Assembly: GCF_035594125.1 (NCBI RefSeq) | Contig: NC_087172.1 | Coordinates: 21,694,430-21,758,429, forward strand | Direction: 5' to 3' | From: Scylla paramamosain | Taxonomy: Eukaryota > Arthropoda > Malacostraca > Decapoda > Portunidae | DNA: 64,000 nucleotides | Shown: piece by piece, positions 1-12,430 of the stretch | Numbering within the stretch: the stretch's first letter is position 1 | How the letters are laid out: every line of letters starts with the position of its first letter | Position numbers and translations under genes: made by a program | The notes under the pieces: generated by a model | What the model saw: the letters and a program-made list of their open reading frames with translations, nothing else | What the model was told of the DNA's origin: nothing | Databases searched by the model: none

Positions 1-1725
<1,725 letters not shown>

Positions 1726-1767
1726 CATTATGCAGGAGGGACACTGGCCAGGGGCAACAAAAATCTA
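1726..1767 (-). mobile_element. LINE-A 3'-terminal remnant
   Basis: Reads, on the minus strand, as the last ~40 bases of the LINE-A 3' UTR (ttgcccctggccagtgtccc, then cctgcata). The same terminus occurs at 3,219, 33,345 and 61,381 on the minus strand and at 33,225 and 38,940 on the plus strand. It abuts a plus-strand LINE-A endonuclease region directly, so the two pieces are in inverted orientation. Confidence 0.8.
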
Positions 1768-3213
1768 AGATCTTATTTTCAATCTGTAGAACACCACCTC
1801 TCCTCTTCTAATCCTCATCTTCTTTTCCTCACTGAAATTCAGGTGTCTGAGGCAACTGACCTTTTTCTGTGTCTGAGACAACTGACCTTTTCTGTACCCT
1901 CCTAGTTTCTCTATCCTCATTTTCGATCCAAAGCTGGATGTTGCGTTTATGTGCGCAATGACTTAACCTGCTCTCGTGCCCGCTCTCTTGAATCTTCCGA
2001 GTTTTCCACCATCTGGCTACGACTACAGAGTCACTCTCAAATTAAATTTATCTGTGCTGTATATCTATCACCTAGCTCCTCTGACTATAAGAAATTCTTT
2101 GACCACTTAACTTCCAAAGTGGAGCACAATCTGACCCTTCTCCCTTTTGCAGAGATCTCCATTCTTGGAGACTTCAATGTTCATCACCAGCTTTTCCTTT
2201 TCTCTCCCTTCACTGGCCACCCTGGTGAACTAGCCTTCAACTTTGCTGTCCACCACGACTTACAGCAATTGGTACAACAATTCTTATTCCTGATCGTCTT
2301 GGAGATACGCCCAACATTCTTGATCTTTTCCTGACCTTAAATCCTGCTTATCCTGTCACCCTTTCTTCTCCGTTGGGCTCCTCCGATCACAATCTCATAT
2401 CCGTATTTTGTCCTATCGCTCCAATCCCTCCTCAGGATCCCCCTAAGAGAAGGTGCCTCTGACGTTTTGCCTCTGCTAGTTGGGGGGACCTGAGGCTGAT
2501 TTTCCTTGGAATGATTACTGCTTCCGTGTCAGAGACCCGTCTTTGTGTGCTGAGCGCATAACAGAGGTGGTAGTGTCTGGCATAGAGGCGTACATTCCTC
2601 ACTCTTTTTCTCGACCTAAACCTTCCAAACCTTGGTTTAACACTGCTTGTTCTCGTACTATACATGATAGAGAGGTGGCCCACAAAGGATACTTAAGCCA
2701 TTTATCACCAGAATCTCATGCACTTTATATTTCTTCCCGGAACCATGCCAAATCTGTTCTCCAACTAGCCAATAACTCCTTCATTAACAGAAAGTGTCAA
2801 AACCTTTCAAGATTTAACTTCCCTCGTGACTTCTGGAACCTAGCCAAAAATATCTTCAATAACTTTGCTTCTTCTTCTTTCCCTCCTCTATTTCAACCAG
2901 ATGGCACCACTGCCATCACATCTATTTCTAAAGCTGAACTCTTCTCTCAAACCTTTGCTAAAAACTCTACCTTGGATGATTCTTGGCTTGTTCCCCCCTC
3001 TCCCCCACCCTCTGACTACTTCATGCTACCTATCAAAATTCTTCGCAATGATGTTTTCCATGCCCTCGCTGGCCTAAACCCTCGGAAGACTTATGGACCT
3101 GATCGGGTCCCTCCTATTGTTCTCCGAAACTGTGCCTCCGTGCTTGAACCTTGCCTAATCAAACTCTTTCAGGTCTGTCTGTCAACATCTACCTTTCCTT
3201 CTTGCTGGAAGTT
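1768..3213 (+). pseudogene. LINE-A endonuclease to early RT (decayed)
   Basis: Non-LTR retrotransposon ORF remnant. Frames with stops encode the APE endonuclease segment (ending with a GDFNVHHQL-like motif near 2,170 and GSSDHNLIS near 2,380). A 267-residue frame (2,480-3,283) then covers the endonuclease-RT linker and the start of the RT (ALAGLNPRKTYGPDRVPP, RT motif 1). The copy breaks at gctggaagtttg (3,202-3,213), where a minus-strand LINE-A piece intervenes, and resumes near 3,822. Placement in the CR1/Jockey group is inferred from the APE-RT layout and the C-terminal LWNSLP motif of sister copies. It is not functional. Confidence 0.8.
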
Positions 3214-3813
3214 TGTCTTTTTTTTATGTAGGAAGGACACTGGCCAAGGGCAACAAAAAAACAATAAAAAAAATGCCTACTGAAATGCCAGTCCCATAAA
3301 AGGGTCAAAGCAGTGGTCAAAAATTGATGAATAAATGTCTTGAAACCTCCCTCTTGAAGAAATTCAAGTCATAGAAAGGTAGAAATATAGAAGCAGGCAG
3401 GGAGTTCCAGAGTTTACCAGAGAAGAGCATGAATGATTGAGAGTACTGGTTAACTCTTGCGTTAGAGAGGTGGACAGAACAGGGGTGAGAGAAAGAAGAA
3501 AGTCTTGTGTAGCGAGGCCGCTCTATCAAAACTATCAAGACTCTATCAAAAGCTTTTGATATGTCCAAGGCAACAGCAAAAGTTTCACCAAAATCTCTAA
3601 AAGAGGATGACCAAGACTCAGTAAGGAAAGCCAGAAGATCACCAGTAGAGCGGCCTTGACGGAACCCATACTGGCAATCAGATTGAAGGTTGTGAAGTGA
3701 TAGATGTTTAAGAATCTTCCTGTTGAGGAGAGATTCAAAAACTTAAGATAGGCAGGAAATTAAAGCAATAGGACGGTAGTTTGAGGGATTAGAACGGTCT
3801 GCTGGAGGCATAG
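3214..3813 (-). mobile_element. LINE-A copy with internal deletion, inserted in an older LINE-A
   Basis: The minus strand reads from the RT region (NYRPIALISCLS, QYGFRQGRSTGDLL, VALDISKAF between about 3,807 and 3,570) straight into the C-terminal end ([27 protein letters not shown]) and the 3' UTR at 3,219-3,330. The palm (YADD) region, roughly 1 kb, is missing. At the deletion joint near 3,521-3,552 the string ctctatcaaaa appears twice as filler. It splits a plus-strand LINE-A between 3,213 and about 3,822. Confidence 0.78.
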
Positions 3814-3822
3814 TGCCTCCAG
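3802..3822. repeat. Perfect 9-bp snap-back hairpin (3-nt loop)
   Basis: ctggaggca-tag-tgcctccag, sitting exactly at the junction between the inserted minus-strand LINE-A and the resumed plus-strand copy. It is not part of the LINE-A sequence in other copies. Confidence 0.9.
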
Positions 3823-3945
3823 CCTGCATTCAGGCTGTTCATGAAAAGGGTGACCGTTTTAATCCCTCAAACTACCGTCCTATTGCTTTAATTTCCTGCC
3901 TATCTAAAGTTTTTGAGTACATCCTCAACAGGAACATTCTTGTTC
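3814..3945 (+). mobile_element. LINE-A RT fragment, continuation of the 1,768-3,213 copy
   Basis: Plus-strand RT segment (KKGDRxNPSNYRPIALISCLSKVFE) that resumes where the copy was interrupted. It stops after a partial ILNRNIL motif at 3,945, where satellite type C begins. About 80 bp of it is an inverted repeat of 3,720-3,807. Confidence 0.75.
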
Positions 3946-5805
3946 GAAATACTTGTTTTTTGGTAATACTATTATGTTTCTCCATAAATTGCATTTTGTG
4001 TTTTTGCGTTTTGATAGGTAAGTTCAAAAACATTCAAAGGACAATTATTATTTTTTTTTTTTTGTGTATTCTCATATAAGGTGATTTCTATGATTTTTAA
4101 CGTTCTTCTGTCTGACACTGTCAACAAACACTCACAAAACACATTTCTGGTAATTTCGTTCGTTTCCTCATATACGGGGGCTTTGCATGAATTTCGGTGT
4201 TTTGGTACTTACGAATGTGAAAATCACTCAAAATACACGTTCTTTGGTAATATCGTTCTGTTTCTCAATATAAAGTGCCATTCAAGTTATTGTTTTTTCT
4301 CCATACAGAGTGCTACTCATGCGTTTTAGATTTTTTATAACGAAGAAGCTTAGAGACACTCATAACACATGCCTCTTGTCTCTTGTCTTTTCTTTTATGT
4401 CGTTTAGTTTCCCCATGTGAGTGTGTACCTGTCACTTTGAAAAACACTCAAATTACACGTTTGGGAACGTTGTTGTTTCTTGGTATAGATTGGTATTAAC
4501 GCGTGTTCGCGTTTGGTACCAAAAAAGTTCAAAATCAGTCAAAATACACGTTTCTCATAATGTCATTTCGTTTCCCAATATAGGGTACTACTCATATATT
4601 TTGGTGGTTTTCTACGTAAGCAGCTCAAAAACACTTGTAAATAGTTGTTATTGGTAATGTTATTCTGTTTCTCCATAGAGTATGTTTTGCAAGCGTTTCA
4701 GCGTTTTGGTAAGTATGAAGTTCAAAACATTCAAAAGACGTCTATTTAGCGTTTTAGTGTTAAACACGATCAAAAACACTCAAAAGACACGGTCCTGGTA
4801 ATGTCGTTTTCTTTCCCCATGTAGGAGACATTGCCTGCATTTTGGCGTTTCGGTATTTGACAATGTTATAAACACTCAAAATACACGTTTTTGGTAATGT
4901 TCTCTTTCTCCATATGGAGTGATATTAACAGGTTTTAGCGTTTAGTTAGCAAAAAAACTCAAAAATACTCATAATACACATTTCTCGTAATGACTTTTCG
5001 TTTCCCCATATAAGGGAATGTTATTCAGTTATATTTTTCCATAAAGTTTATTTTGAATGCTTTTTGGCGTGTTAGTACGCAATAACTTTAAAAACACTTA
5101 AAATTCACTTTTTTCTTAATGTTGTTTTCTATTACTATATGGTGATTTGCATGCTTTTTAGCGTTTTCGTGCCCACCACGCTCAAAACATTCAAAAGATA
5201 TGTTTCTGGTAATGTCGTTTCGTTTCCCCATGTAAGGGGCTTTGTATGCGTTTTTGCGTTTTGGTATTTAATAATGTGATAACACTCAATATACAAGTTT
5301 TTTGTAATGTTCTTTTTCTCGATACAGAGTGCTATTAATGCGTTGTAGCATTTTGTTACCTAAAAAGCTCAAAAACTCTCTCCATACTATATAACACGAT
5401 TTTTGTCTTACTGTGTTTCTCTGTAAACGATGTTTTCATGCCTTCTAGCGTTTTGGTACTTAAGTAGCTTAAAAAAAATAATAATAATTATAAATAAATA
5501 AATAAATAAAAAAAAATTAAAAATACATGTTTTTCGTGGGGTTTTTATGTTTCTCCATATAGAGTGTTATTCATGCATTCTTGCATTTGATCCCTAAAAA
5601 GCTCAAAAACACTCATAATACATGTCTCTTGTAATATCATTTTGTTTCCCCATGTAAGGTACTCCGCATGCATTTTGGTGTTTTTGTACGTAACAAGCTC
5701 AAAAAAAAAAAAAAAAAACTCAAAGTACTTGTTTGGCTAATCTTATTATGTTTCTACAATATGTTTTATTTACAACTATTTTAACGTTTTGATACATAAG
5801 AAGCT

Positions 5806-5867
<62 letters not shown>

Positions 5868-6572
5868 ATAAAACACGTTTTTTGTAATATTTTCTTTTCC
5901 CTCAGAGGAATTTTTTTTTTTCATGCTTTTTAGCATTTTGGTGCCTAACACATCACAAGCATTCAAAAGACACATTCCTGGAAATGTCATTTCCTTTTCC
6001 CATAGAGGGTGGTTTGCATACATGTAGGAGTTTTGATACCTACGAATGTGAAAATACACTCAAGATACACGTTTTTGGTTTTCATGATATATATCTCAAT
6101 ATAGAGTGCTCTTCATGGGTGTTAGCGGTTTTTGTACCTAAAAAGCTAAAAAATGCACGTTTTTCGTAATTAAATTTAGTTTCTCTAAATAGAATACTTT
6201 ACAAGCATTTAGGCGGTTATGTACGCAAGAAGTTCAAAACAATCAAAATACTTGTTTTTGGCAATGTTTTTTTTTTTTTTCTTTTTAATGAAGGGTGTTT
6301 TTAAATGAGTTTTTGGTGCGTAAGAAGCTAAAAAGACAACAAAATATTATTTATTTATTTGTTTATTTATTTTTATACCCTTACAGGGTGCTCTTATGCT
6401 TTCTTTGCATTTTGGAGCCTAACATGCACAAAAAACCTTGAAATATATGTTTCATGGAATGTCATTTCGTTCTCAAATGCAATTTTGCGTTTTGATAGCT
6501 AACAATGTGAAAACACTCAAATTACAAGTTTTTTATTTATTTATTTTTTTTTTCACGTTTCTCCATATAGAG
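3946..6572. repeat. Satellite array, segment 2 (ABCDE higher-order repeat)
   Basis: Roughly 27 monomers of the same ~95-bp satellite. It begins in type C (3,946) then D, E, A, B. Type-A monomers start near 4,199, 4,425, 4,846, 5,257, 5,480, 6,028 and 6,490. Some blocks are shortened (only A and B between 4,199 and 4,425; D truncated near 4,703-4,750). Several A-runs within the A-rich block have expanded, e.g. (A)18 at 5,702. It ends inside a type-A monomer where LINE-B begins. Confidence 0.85.
5808..5865. repeat. (CA)n microsatellite inside a satellite monomer
   Basis: A 58-bp CA run replaces the ctcaaaaacactcaaaa block of a type-D satellite monomer. The flanks (gatacataagaagcta before, aaaacacgttttttg after) are ordinary monomer sequence. 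Confidence 0.95.
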
Positions 6573-7149
6573 TGTTAAAAGTAAAAGGCCGGAAGTAATA
6601 TTAAAGTTATACTTGGCGCTGGTCAGACCTCATCTGGACTACGCTGTGCAGTTCTGGTTCCCACATTGCAGGAAAGATATTGATCTATTAGAATCAGTAC
6701 AGAGGAGAATGATTAAAAGGATACAAGGGATGAGGAGTATTCCATACGAGGCGAGATTGAAGCTGTTAAATTTACATTCTTTAGAGAGACGTAGGTTAAG
6801 AAGGGACCTGATAGAAGTCCTTAAGTGGTATAAGGGTTATAACAAGGGGGATGTAAGGAAAATTCTTAGGATCAGCAACCAGGGAAGAACAAGAAATAAA
6901 GGGTTCAAGCTTGAAAAATTTAGGTTTAGGAAGGAGATAGGAAAAAATTCGTTCTCAAATAGAGTGGTAGATGAGTGGAACGGACTCAGTAATCATGTTG
7001 TTAGTGTTAGGACACTGGAGAGCTTTAAGAAAAGATTAGACAAGTTTATGGATGGGGATAATAAATGGAAATAGGTAGGTATATTTCATACAGGGACTGC
7101 CACGTGTAAGCCTGTTCGCTTCTTGCAGCTTCCCTTATTTCTTATGTTC
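6573..7149 (+). pseudogene. LINE-B (CR1-like) 3' end: RT C-terminus and 3' UTR
   Basis: A 153-codon frame (6,613-7,074) encodes the C-terminal domain of a CR1/L2-type LINE (LVRPHLDYAVQFW, LESVQRRMIKRIQGMRSI, SLERRRLRRDLIEVLKWY, FSNRVVDEWNGLS). It is followed by a short 3' UTR (cagggactgccacgtg... cttgcagcttccctt) ending in repeats of the 8-mer ttcttatg. CR1 elements classically end in tandem 8-bp repeats, which supports the clade call. The copy is 5'-truncated at about 6,573, in the middle of a satellite monomer. Confidence 0.85.
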
Positions 7150-9287
7150 TTATGTTCTAATATTACATCCGGCCTTCTACTTTCAACACTCCTAAAAATT
7201 AATCCTAGTACCCAATTTGCCCTGTTTCTGGTTTCTATGCATTGTTTTCTTAGATGGAGTTTAGAGATAATTATAACTCCTAAATCTTTCTCGTACCCTG
7301 TACCTACCAGAGTTTGGTTGTTTAATGTGTACCTACTGTGTGGGTTTCATTTACCTACGCTAAGTAAATTTGCATTTATTGATATTAAATTGCAATTGCC
7401 ATCTGTCCGTCCATTCATTCATCCTATCTAAATCTACCTGCAAGGCGATGGCATCCGATTCTGGCCTAATTAATCTACCTACCTTTGTGTCATCCGCAAA
7501 TTTACTAACACCACTACTAATTCCACTATCCAAGTCATTGATATAATATTAGAAATAACAATGGCCCTAATACTGATCCCTGTGGCACCCCACTAATTAC
7601 CTGACCCCACTCGGATTTCGAGCCGTTTATTACAACTCTTTGTCGCCTGTCACTAACCCATGATCCTATCCAGCCTAACACCTTCCCATCTATCGCGTGT
7701 GCCCTAACCTTTCTGAGGAGCCTTTGATGAGGTACCTTGTCAAATGCTTTACTAAAGTCCAGATATAAGATATCATAATTATCTCCATTATCTACTGCTT
7801 CGTACACTTTACTGTAAAAACTTAACAATTTTGTCAGGCAAGACTTCTCCTTCGTGAAGCCGTGCTGTGTCTGATTTATCAAGTTATGTTTGTCTAAATG
7901 TTCCCTAATGTTCCTCGCTATTATTGACTCTAATATTTTACCTACAACTGAAGTTAAGCTGACAGGTCTATAGTTAGCCGCTAAAGTTTTATCTCCTTTC
8001 TTAAAGATGGGTACTACATTAGCCTGTCTCCACATTACTGGTACCTCACCTGACTCAAGTGATTTCCTAATGACAGAAACTAACAGCTCACTAATAACCT
8101 TTTTCCATTCCTTAAATACTATGGGATATATTTCATCTGGTCCTGGTGTCTTGAACTTTTTTAGCCTATCTATCTCCTGTTCCACTATCTACCTAGTTAT
8201 GGAAATATCTGTTAGTTTCTCATTCTCATCTGCACTAAAAATCTGTTCACTATCTGGCATATCCTGCATGTTTTCCTGGGTGAAGACAGTTAAAAAATAC
8301 TAATTCAGAATTTTACTAATCTTCCCAGAACTAACCAGCTCCCCATCTGCTGCCTTTAATAGACTTGTATTTTTCTTCCTTATTCTTCGTCCTGTATACC
8401 TGATAAAATCCCTTTGGGGTGTCTTCGCCTGGCTGGCTACCTTTAATTCATAATTGCCCTTAGCTTTCTCGTTAACTTCCTGACTGTTCTAACTAATTAA
8501 TTCTATTGTGACCTTAAAACTTCTTCATCTGCCCTTAATCTCTTATATATACTTCTCTTACGCCCTATTTAATGTTTTAACCTAGCAGTCATCCATTTAT
8601 GGTCATTTTTCTGTGATCTTATTGCCCTGCACGTGATATTTGCTAACTTACCTGTATGAACTTTACGAAATATTTATACAATTCATCTATATTTACTTTA
8701 GCTAATCCTTTCATCTCGGCCCCTACCTTCTTCTCCACTCCTTCACCTACTCGACTCGACCTCACCTCTCTCATTTCAGCATGACCTGACATTCCAACAT
8801 ACTCACACCTATCTCGTTTCCCTCTCTCCTCCGACCCTTCCGGACACATCTTTCCTCCAATTGTCCTACACTCTCACACCTCACCTCACCTTTCTCATCT
8901 CGCCTTATCTCTCTCAACTCCGTCCCGGACCTGATCTCACCCTGCATCCGTTGCCAGTCAAGTCCTTGGAGGTACCTTTTTAATTCCTCAAAATCTGCTC
9001 TCCTAAAGTCAGGTATTTTACTAGTGTTTTTGCTTTCTTCCCATTTCAATTTGTACCTAATTTCCCTATGGTCACTGTTACCTAGCTGTCCTCCAACCAC
9101 TACCTGCGTGACTGCTTCCTCCCTGTTAGTGAGAATTAAATCTAGAATGTTATTTCCCCTTGTGGGTTCTACGACTACCTGTTAAAAAAAAAAAAAAAAA
9201 AACTATTCTGAATTACCTTAAGAAGTTCCTCTACTTCCCTGTTATCCACCATCAGACTCCAGTCGATCAATCAGACTCCAGTCGATT
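7150..9287 (-). pseudogene. LINE-B (CR1-like) copy, endonuclease end to RT
   Basis: Minus-strand retrotransposon remnant. The endonuclease C-terminus (LGNSDHREIRYKLKW near 9,080) leads into a linker, then a 216-codon RT frame at 8,185-7,535. That frame contains KTPGPDEIYP, FKKGDKTLAANYRPVSLTSV, LYLDFSKAFDKVPHQRL and SGVPQGSVLGPLLFL. The FADDT active-site box follows in another frame near 7,484-7,498. The copy stops at 7,150 in the aggagtgtt...aaggccggatgtaat region, which is also where the neighbouring plus-strand LINE-B piece starts. A (T)n expansion (minus sense) lies at 9,183-9,202 inside the endonuclease. Non-functional. Confidence 0.85.
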
Positions 9288-9290
9288 AAG
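9252..9290. repeat. Short tandem duplication at the LINE-B/satellite junction
   Basis: atcagactccagtcgat occurs twice, 19 bp apart, exactly at the 5' edge of the minus-strand LINE-B copy and before the satellite resumes. Confidence 0.85.
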
Positions 9291-10770
9291 AAGCTTAAAA
9301 AAAAAAAAAAACACTCAAAATACTTCTTTTTGGGAAAGTTACACTCTTTCTCCTTATAGGAAGCTTTACATGTGTTTTAGCGTTTTGGTTCGTAAGTAGG
9401 CCAAAAACAGTCAAAAGATGTTTTTTTTTTTCATGATTTTTTTTTTCCCATATAGGGTGTTTTCCATTATTTATTTATTTATTTTTTTTATTTTAATGCC
9501 TAATATGCTTATAAACACTCAAAACACACGTTTCTGGAAATTTCTTTTCTTTTCCTTTATAGAATGATTTGCATGCATATTGGTGTTTTCTTACCTAATA
9601 ATGTAAAATATGCTCAAAATACATGTTAATAATGTTCTATTTCTCCATATAGGGTACTATTCATGTGTATTACCATTTTGATACCTAAAAAGCTAAAAGA
9701 ATCACTTATAAGACACGTTTCTTGTAATGTCTTTTCCTTTTCTTATACATGATATTTTCCATGCATTTTGGCGTTTTCTATGCAACAATCTCAAAATCTC
9801 TCAAAATATTTGTTTTCAAAAATATTATTCTGTTTCTCCATAATGGCACGTGTTTTTTGCTTTATGATTCGTAAGTAACACATAAACATTGAAGAGAGAC
9901 GTTTTTGGTACTTTCGTTTTTTTTTTTTCATATTCGGTATTTTCTGGGCTTTTTAGTATTTTTCTTCCTAGCACGCTCAAATACACTCAAAAGACACGTT
10001 TCTGGAACTATCGCTTCCTTTCCCCATATAGGATGCTTTCCATGCAGTTTGGCGTTAACAATGGGAAATATCCTCAAAAATACACGTTTCTAGTAATGTT
10101 GTTCTGTTTCTACATATAGATTTCCAGTAACGCGTTACAGCGTTTTGGTGCACAAGAACCCCAAAAACACTCATATTATACGTTTCTCGTAATATCTTTT
10201 CGTTTTCCCCTAGAGGGTACTTTCAATGCATTTTGGCGTTTCTCTGCGTAACAAGCTCAAAAACGCTCAAAATACTTTTCTTGGTAATGTTATTCTGTTT
10301 TTCCATAAAGTATAATTTGCTTGCATTTTCGCGTTTTGGTAATTAAGAATTCAAAAACACTTAAAAGACACGTTTTCGGAATGTCTTTTATTCTAATATA
10401 GTGTGAAGTACATTGTTTTTTTTTTTTTTGCGTTTTGGTGCCTAACACACTCAAAAACAGAATACACTGAAAAGACACTTTTCTGGTAGTCGTTTCGTGT
10501 CCTTGTTTACGAGGCTTTGCGTACATTTCGGCGTTTTGATACCTAACAATATGAAAGACACTCAAAATACACATTTTTGGTAATGTTGTTCTTTCTCCAT
10601 ATAGAGTGCTATTCATGCGTTTTGGTGTTTTGATGCCTAAAAAAGATCAAAAACTCTCATAATACACGTTTCTCGTAAAATCTTTTCATTTCCCCATATA
10701 ATGTACTTTTCATGCATTTTGGCATTTTGCTACTTAACAAGCTCAAAAACATTTAAAATAATTTTCTTTT
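9288..10770. repeat. Satellite array, segment 3 (ABCDE higher-order repeat)
   Basis: About 15 monomers of the same satellite, starting in type C. A complete A-B-C-D-E block is readable from about 9,590 to 10,050 and another starts near 10,050; type A recurs at about 9,598, 10,058 and 10,545 (spacing about 460-490 bp). The array ends in a type-C monomer near 10,770, where a LINE fragment begins. Confidence 0.85.
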
Positions 10771-11395
10771 TGCTTCTGCTTCAGAGCAGAGGATATCACA
10801 TAAAATTTTGTTTCAAACCCGAACATTTGTGAGTTCATGGGAATAAGAAGGCCGATGCGCTGGCTAAAGAGGCAATGACTCGGGTCCTTCCATCCCTATT
10901 CCCTTTTACGATTTATACTCCAGTATAAGGGTGACAGTTCTTGCCAGTTGGCAGACCAAGTGGGAAGATGTGGTTGCCACCACTAAGATGGGTGAGATAA
11001 CTAATGTCACTTCCCGCCCATGGACGTATGTTCATGTGCTGGGGCGCCACTCAAAGATTGCACTGGCATGTCTCCGGACGGGTAACAAACGTCTCACTCA
11101 TGGCTACCTCATGACCTGGGAAACCCAACCATTCTGTGATGACTGCTTAATTCCCCTTACAATGAGACACTCTCTAGTGGAGTGTCCCAGTCTGGTGGAG
11201 CTGTGGGAGCGATATCTTTTCCGCTGAGGATGAGACTTTGCAGATGTCGCTGATACTTGGAGAGAGGTCTCTCTCCCTGGGACATGAGGTTCTTGTATTT
11301 GTGGAGAAGGATAGTTTTTTAAACAAATTATAGATTGCCTTTTAATTGTTCTTTTATTTATTTTATAAGTAATATAGTATTTAGCAGAATCTTAT
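10771..11395 (+). pseudogene. LINE-J C-terminus: RNase H end and zinc-like domain
   Basis: 3'-terminal remnant of an RNase H-bearing LINE (I-like group by architecture). Near 10,845 the sequence encodes GNKKADALAKEAMT, the last RNase H catalytic block. A 98-codon frame at 10,931-11,227 follows, with LACLRTGNKRLTHGYLM, a CDDC pair and RHSLVECPSLVELWERYLF, the usual C-terminal Cys/His module. The residues after FR (EDETLQMSLILGERSLSLGHEVLVF) are in another frame, so at least two frameshifts are present. No tail repeat is visible before the polypyrimidine tract. Confidence 0.75.
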
Positions 11396-12085
11396 CTTTG
11401 CCCCTCCCCTCCTCTCTTCCTCCCTCCCTCCGTCCCCTCTTCCTCCCCTTTTCTCTCCCTTTCCTTCCCTCCTCCTTCCCCTCCTTTTTTCCTCCCTTCC
11501 CTTTCTCCTCCCCTCCTCTCTTCCTCTCCTCCTCTCTTCCTCCCCTCTTCTCTCCCTAACATCCCCTCCTTCTTCCCTTTCCATCCCTTCCTTCCCATCT
11601 TCCTCTTCTCTCTACTTCTCCTCCCCTCCTGCTCCCCTCCTCTCTCCCACCCCTCTCCTAATTTTCCCTTCCCCTCTTCCTTTTCTCACCTCCTCCTCCC
11701 CTCTTCTCTCCTTCCCCTCCTCCATTTCTCTCTACGTCTCCTCCCCTCCTTCTCCCTTCCTCTTTTCCTCCCATCCCCGTCCTCTCCTCCTCTCTCCCTC
11801 CCATCCCCTCCGCCCCTCTTCTCTCCCTTCCCTTCCCTCCTCCTCCTTCCTCTCTCCCTCCCCTCTCTTCCTCCTCCCTTTCTCTTTCCCTCCCATCCCC
11901 TCCTCCCATCTCTCCCTTCCCCTCCCGCCTCTACCCCTCCTCCCTCCTTTCCCTCCTTTTTATTCCTCCCCTCCTCTCTTCCTTCCTCCCCTCCTTCCAC
12001 CTGCACCTTCACCTTCCCATCCCATCCTCCCTCCCCTCCCCTACTCTCTTCTTCCCATCCCCTCTCCTCCTCTCCTCCCTCCTCT
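11396..12085. repeat. Polypyrimidine tract (C/T-rich low complexity, ~690 bp)
   Basis: Almost exclusively C and T on the plus strand, in irregular blocks such as cctcccctcttctctcc. Long open frames here are compositional artefacts. Purine/pyrimidine asymmetry of this length can form triplex (H-) DNA. Confidence 0.95.
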
Positions 12086-12430
12086 TCTGGAAATTCAGTG
12101 CAAAATAAGTGGTTATAACGAACAACTACTTAAATGGGGAGAACCAAATAGGCGTAGTGAAAACAACTGCCGAGTCCATGCTAGGTACTGGCAACGTTGA
12201 CGAGTTATGCTTTTGAAGACGAAGAAAATAAACCAATTTTGTTGAACAGACTGGGTGTGATGAGATTGTTGAACACTATTGAAAAACAGTGCTTAGGGTG
12301 TCATTTAAGCAGAGACTGGAAAAATATTATAAGAAATTCAAAGACGAACTTCAATTATCGAATTGAGAGAGTAAGTCCACATAGCAGGGTGCCAGACACA
12401 GCCAGCGTAAAAATGCAGTGAGAAACAACG
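12086..12430. other. Unassigned, contains a 74-codon open frame
   Basis: Nothing recognisable. A plus-strand frame at 12,197-12,421 contains CLGCHLSRDWKNIIRNSKTN, which I cannot assign. It could be 5' sequence of LINE-C or unrelated unique DNA. Confidence 0.4.

Noticed and set aside
5802..6059. Cys-Val frame through the (CA)n run as a small cysteine-rich secreted peptide
   Set aside because: It is a translated dinucleotide repeat within a satellite monomer.
11335..12012. Arg/Glu/Gly-rich or Ser/Pro/Leu-rich frames in the C/T tract
   Set aside because: Compositional artefacts of a polypyrimidine sequence.
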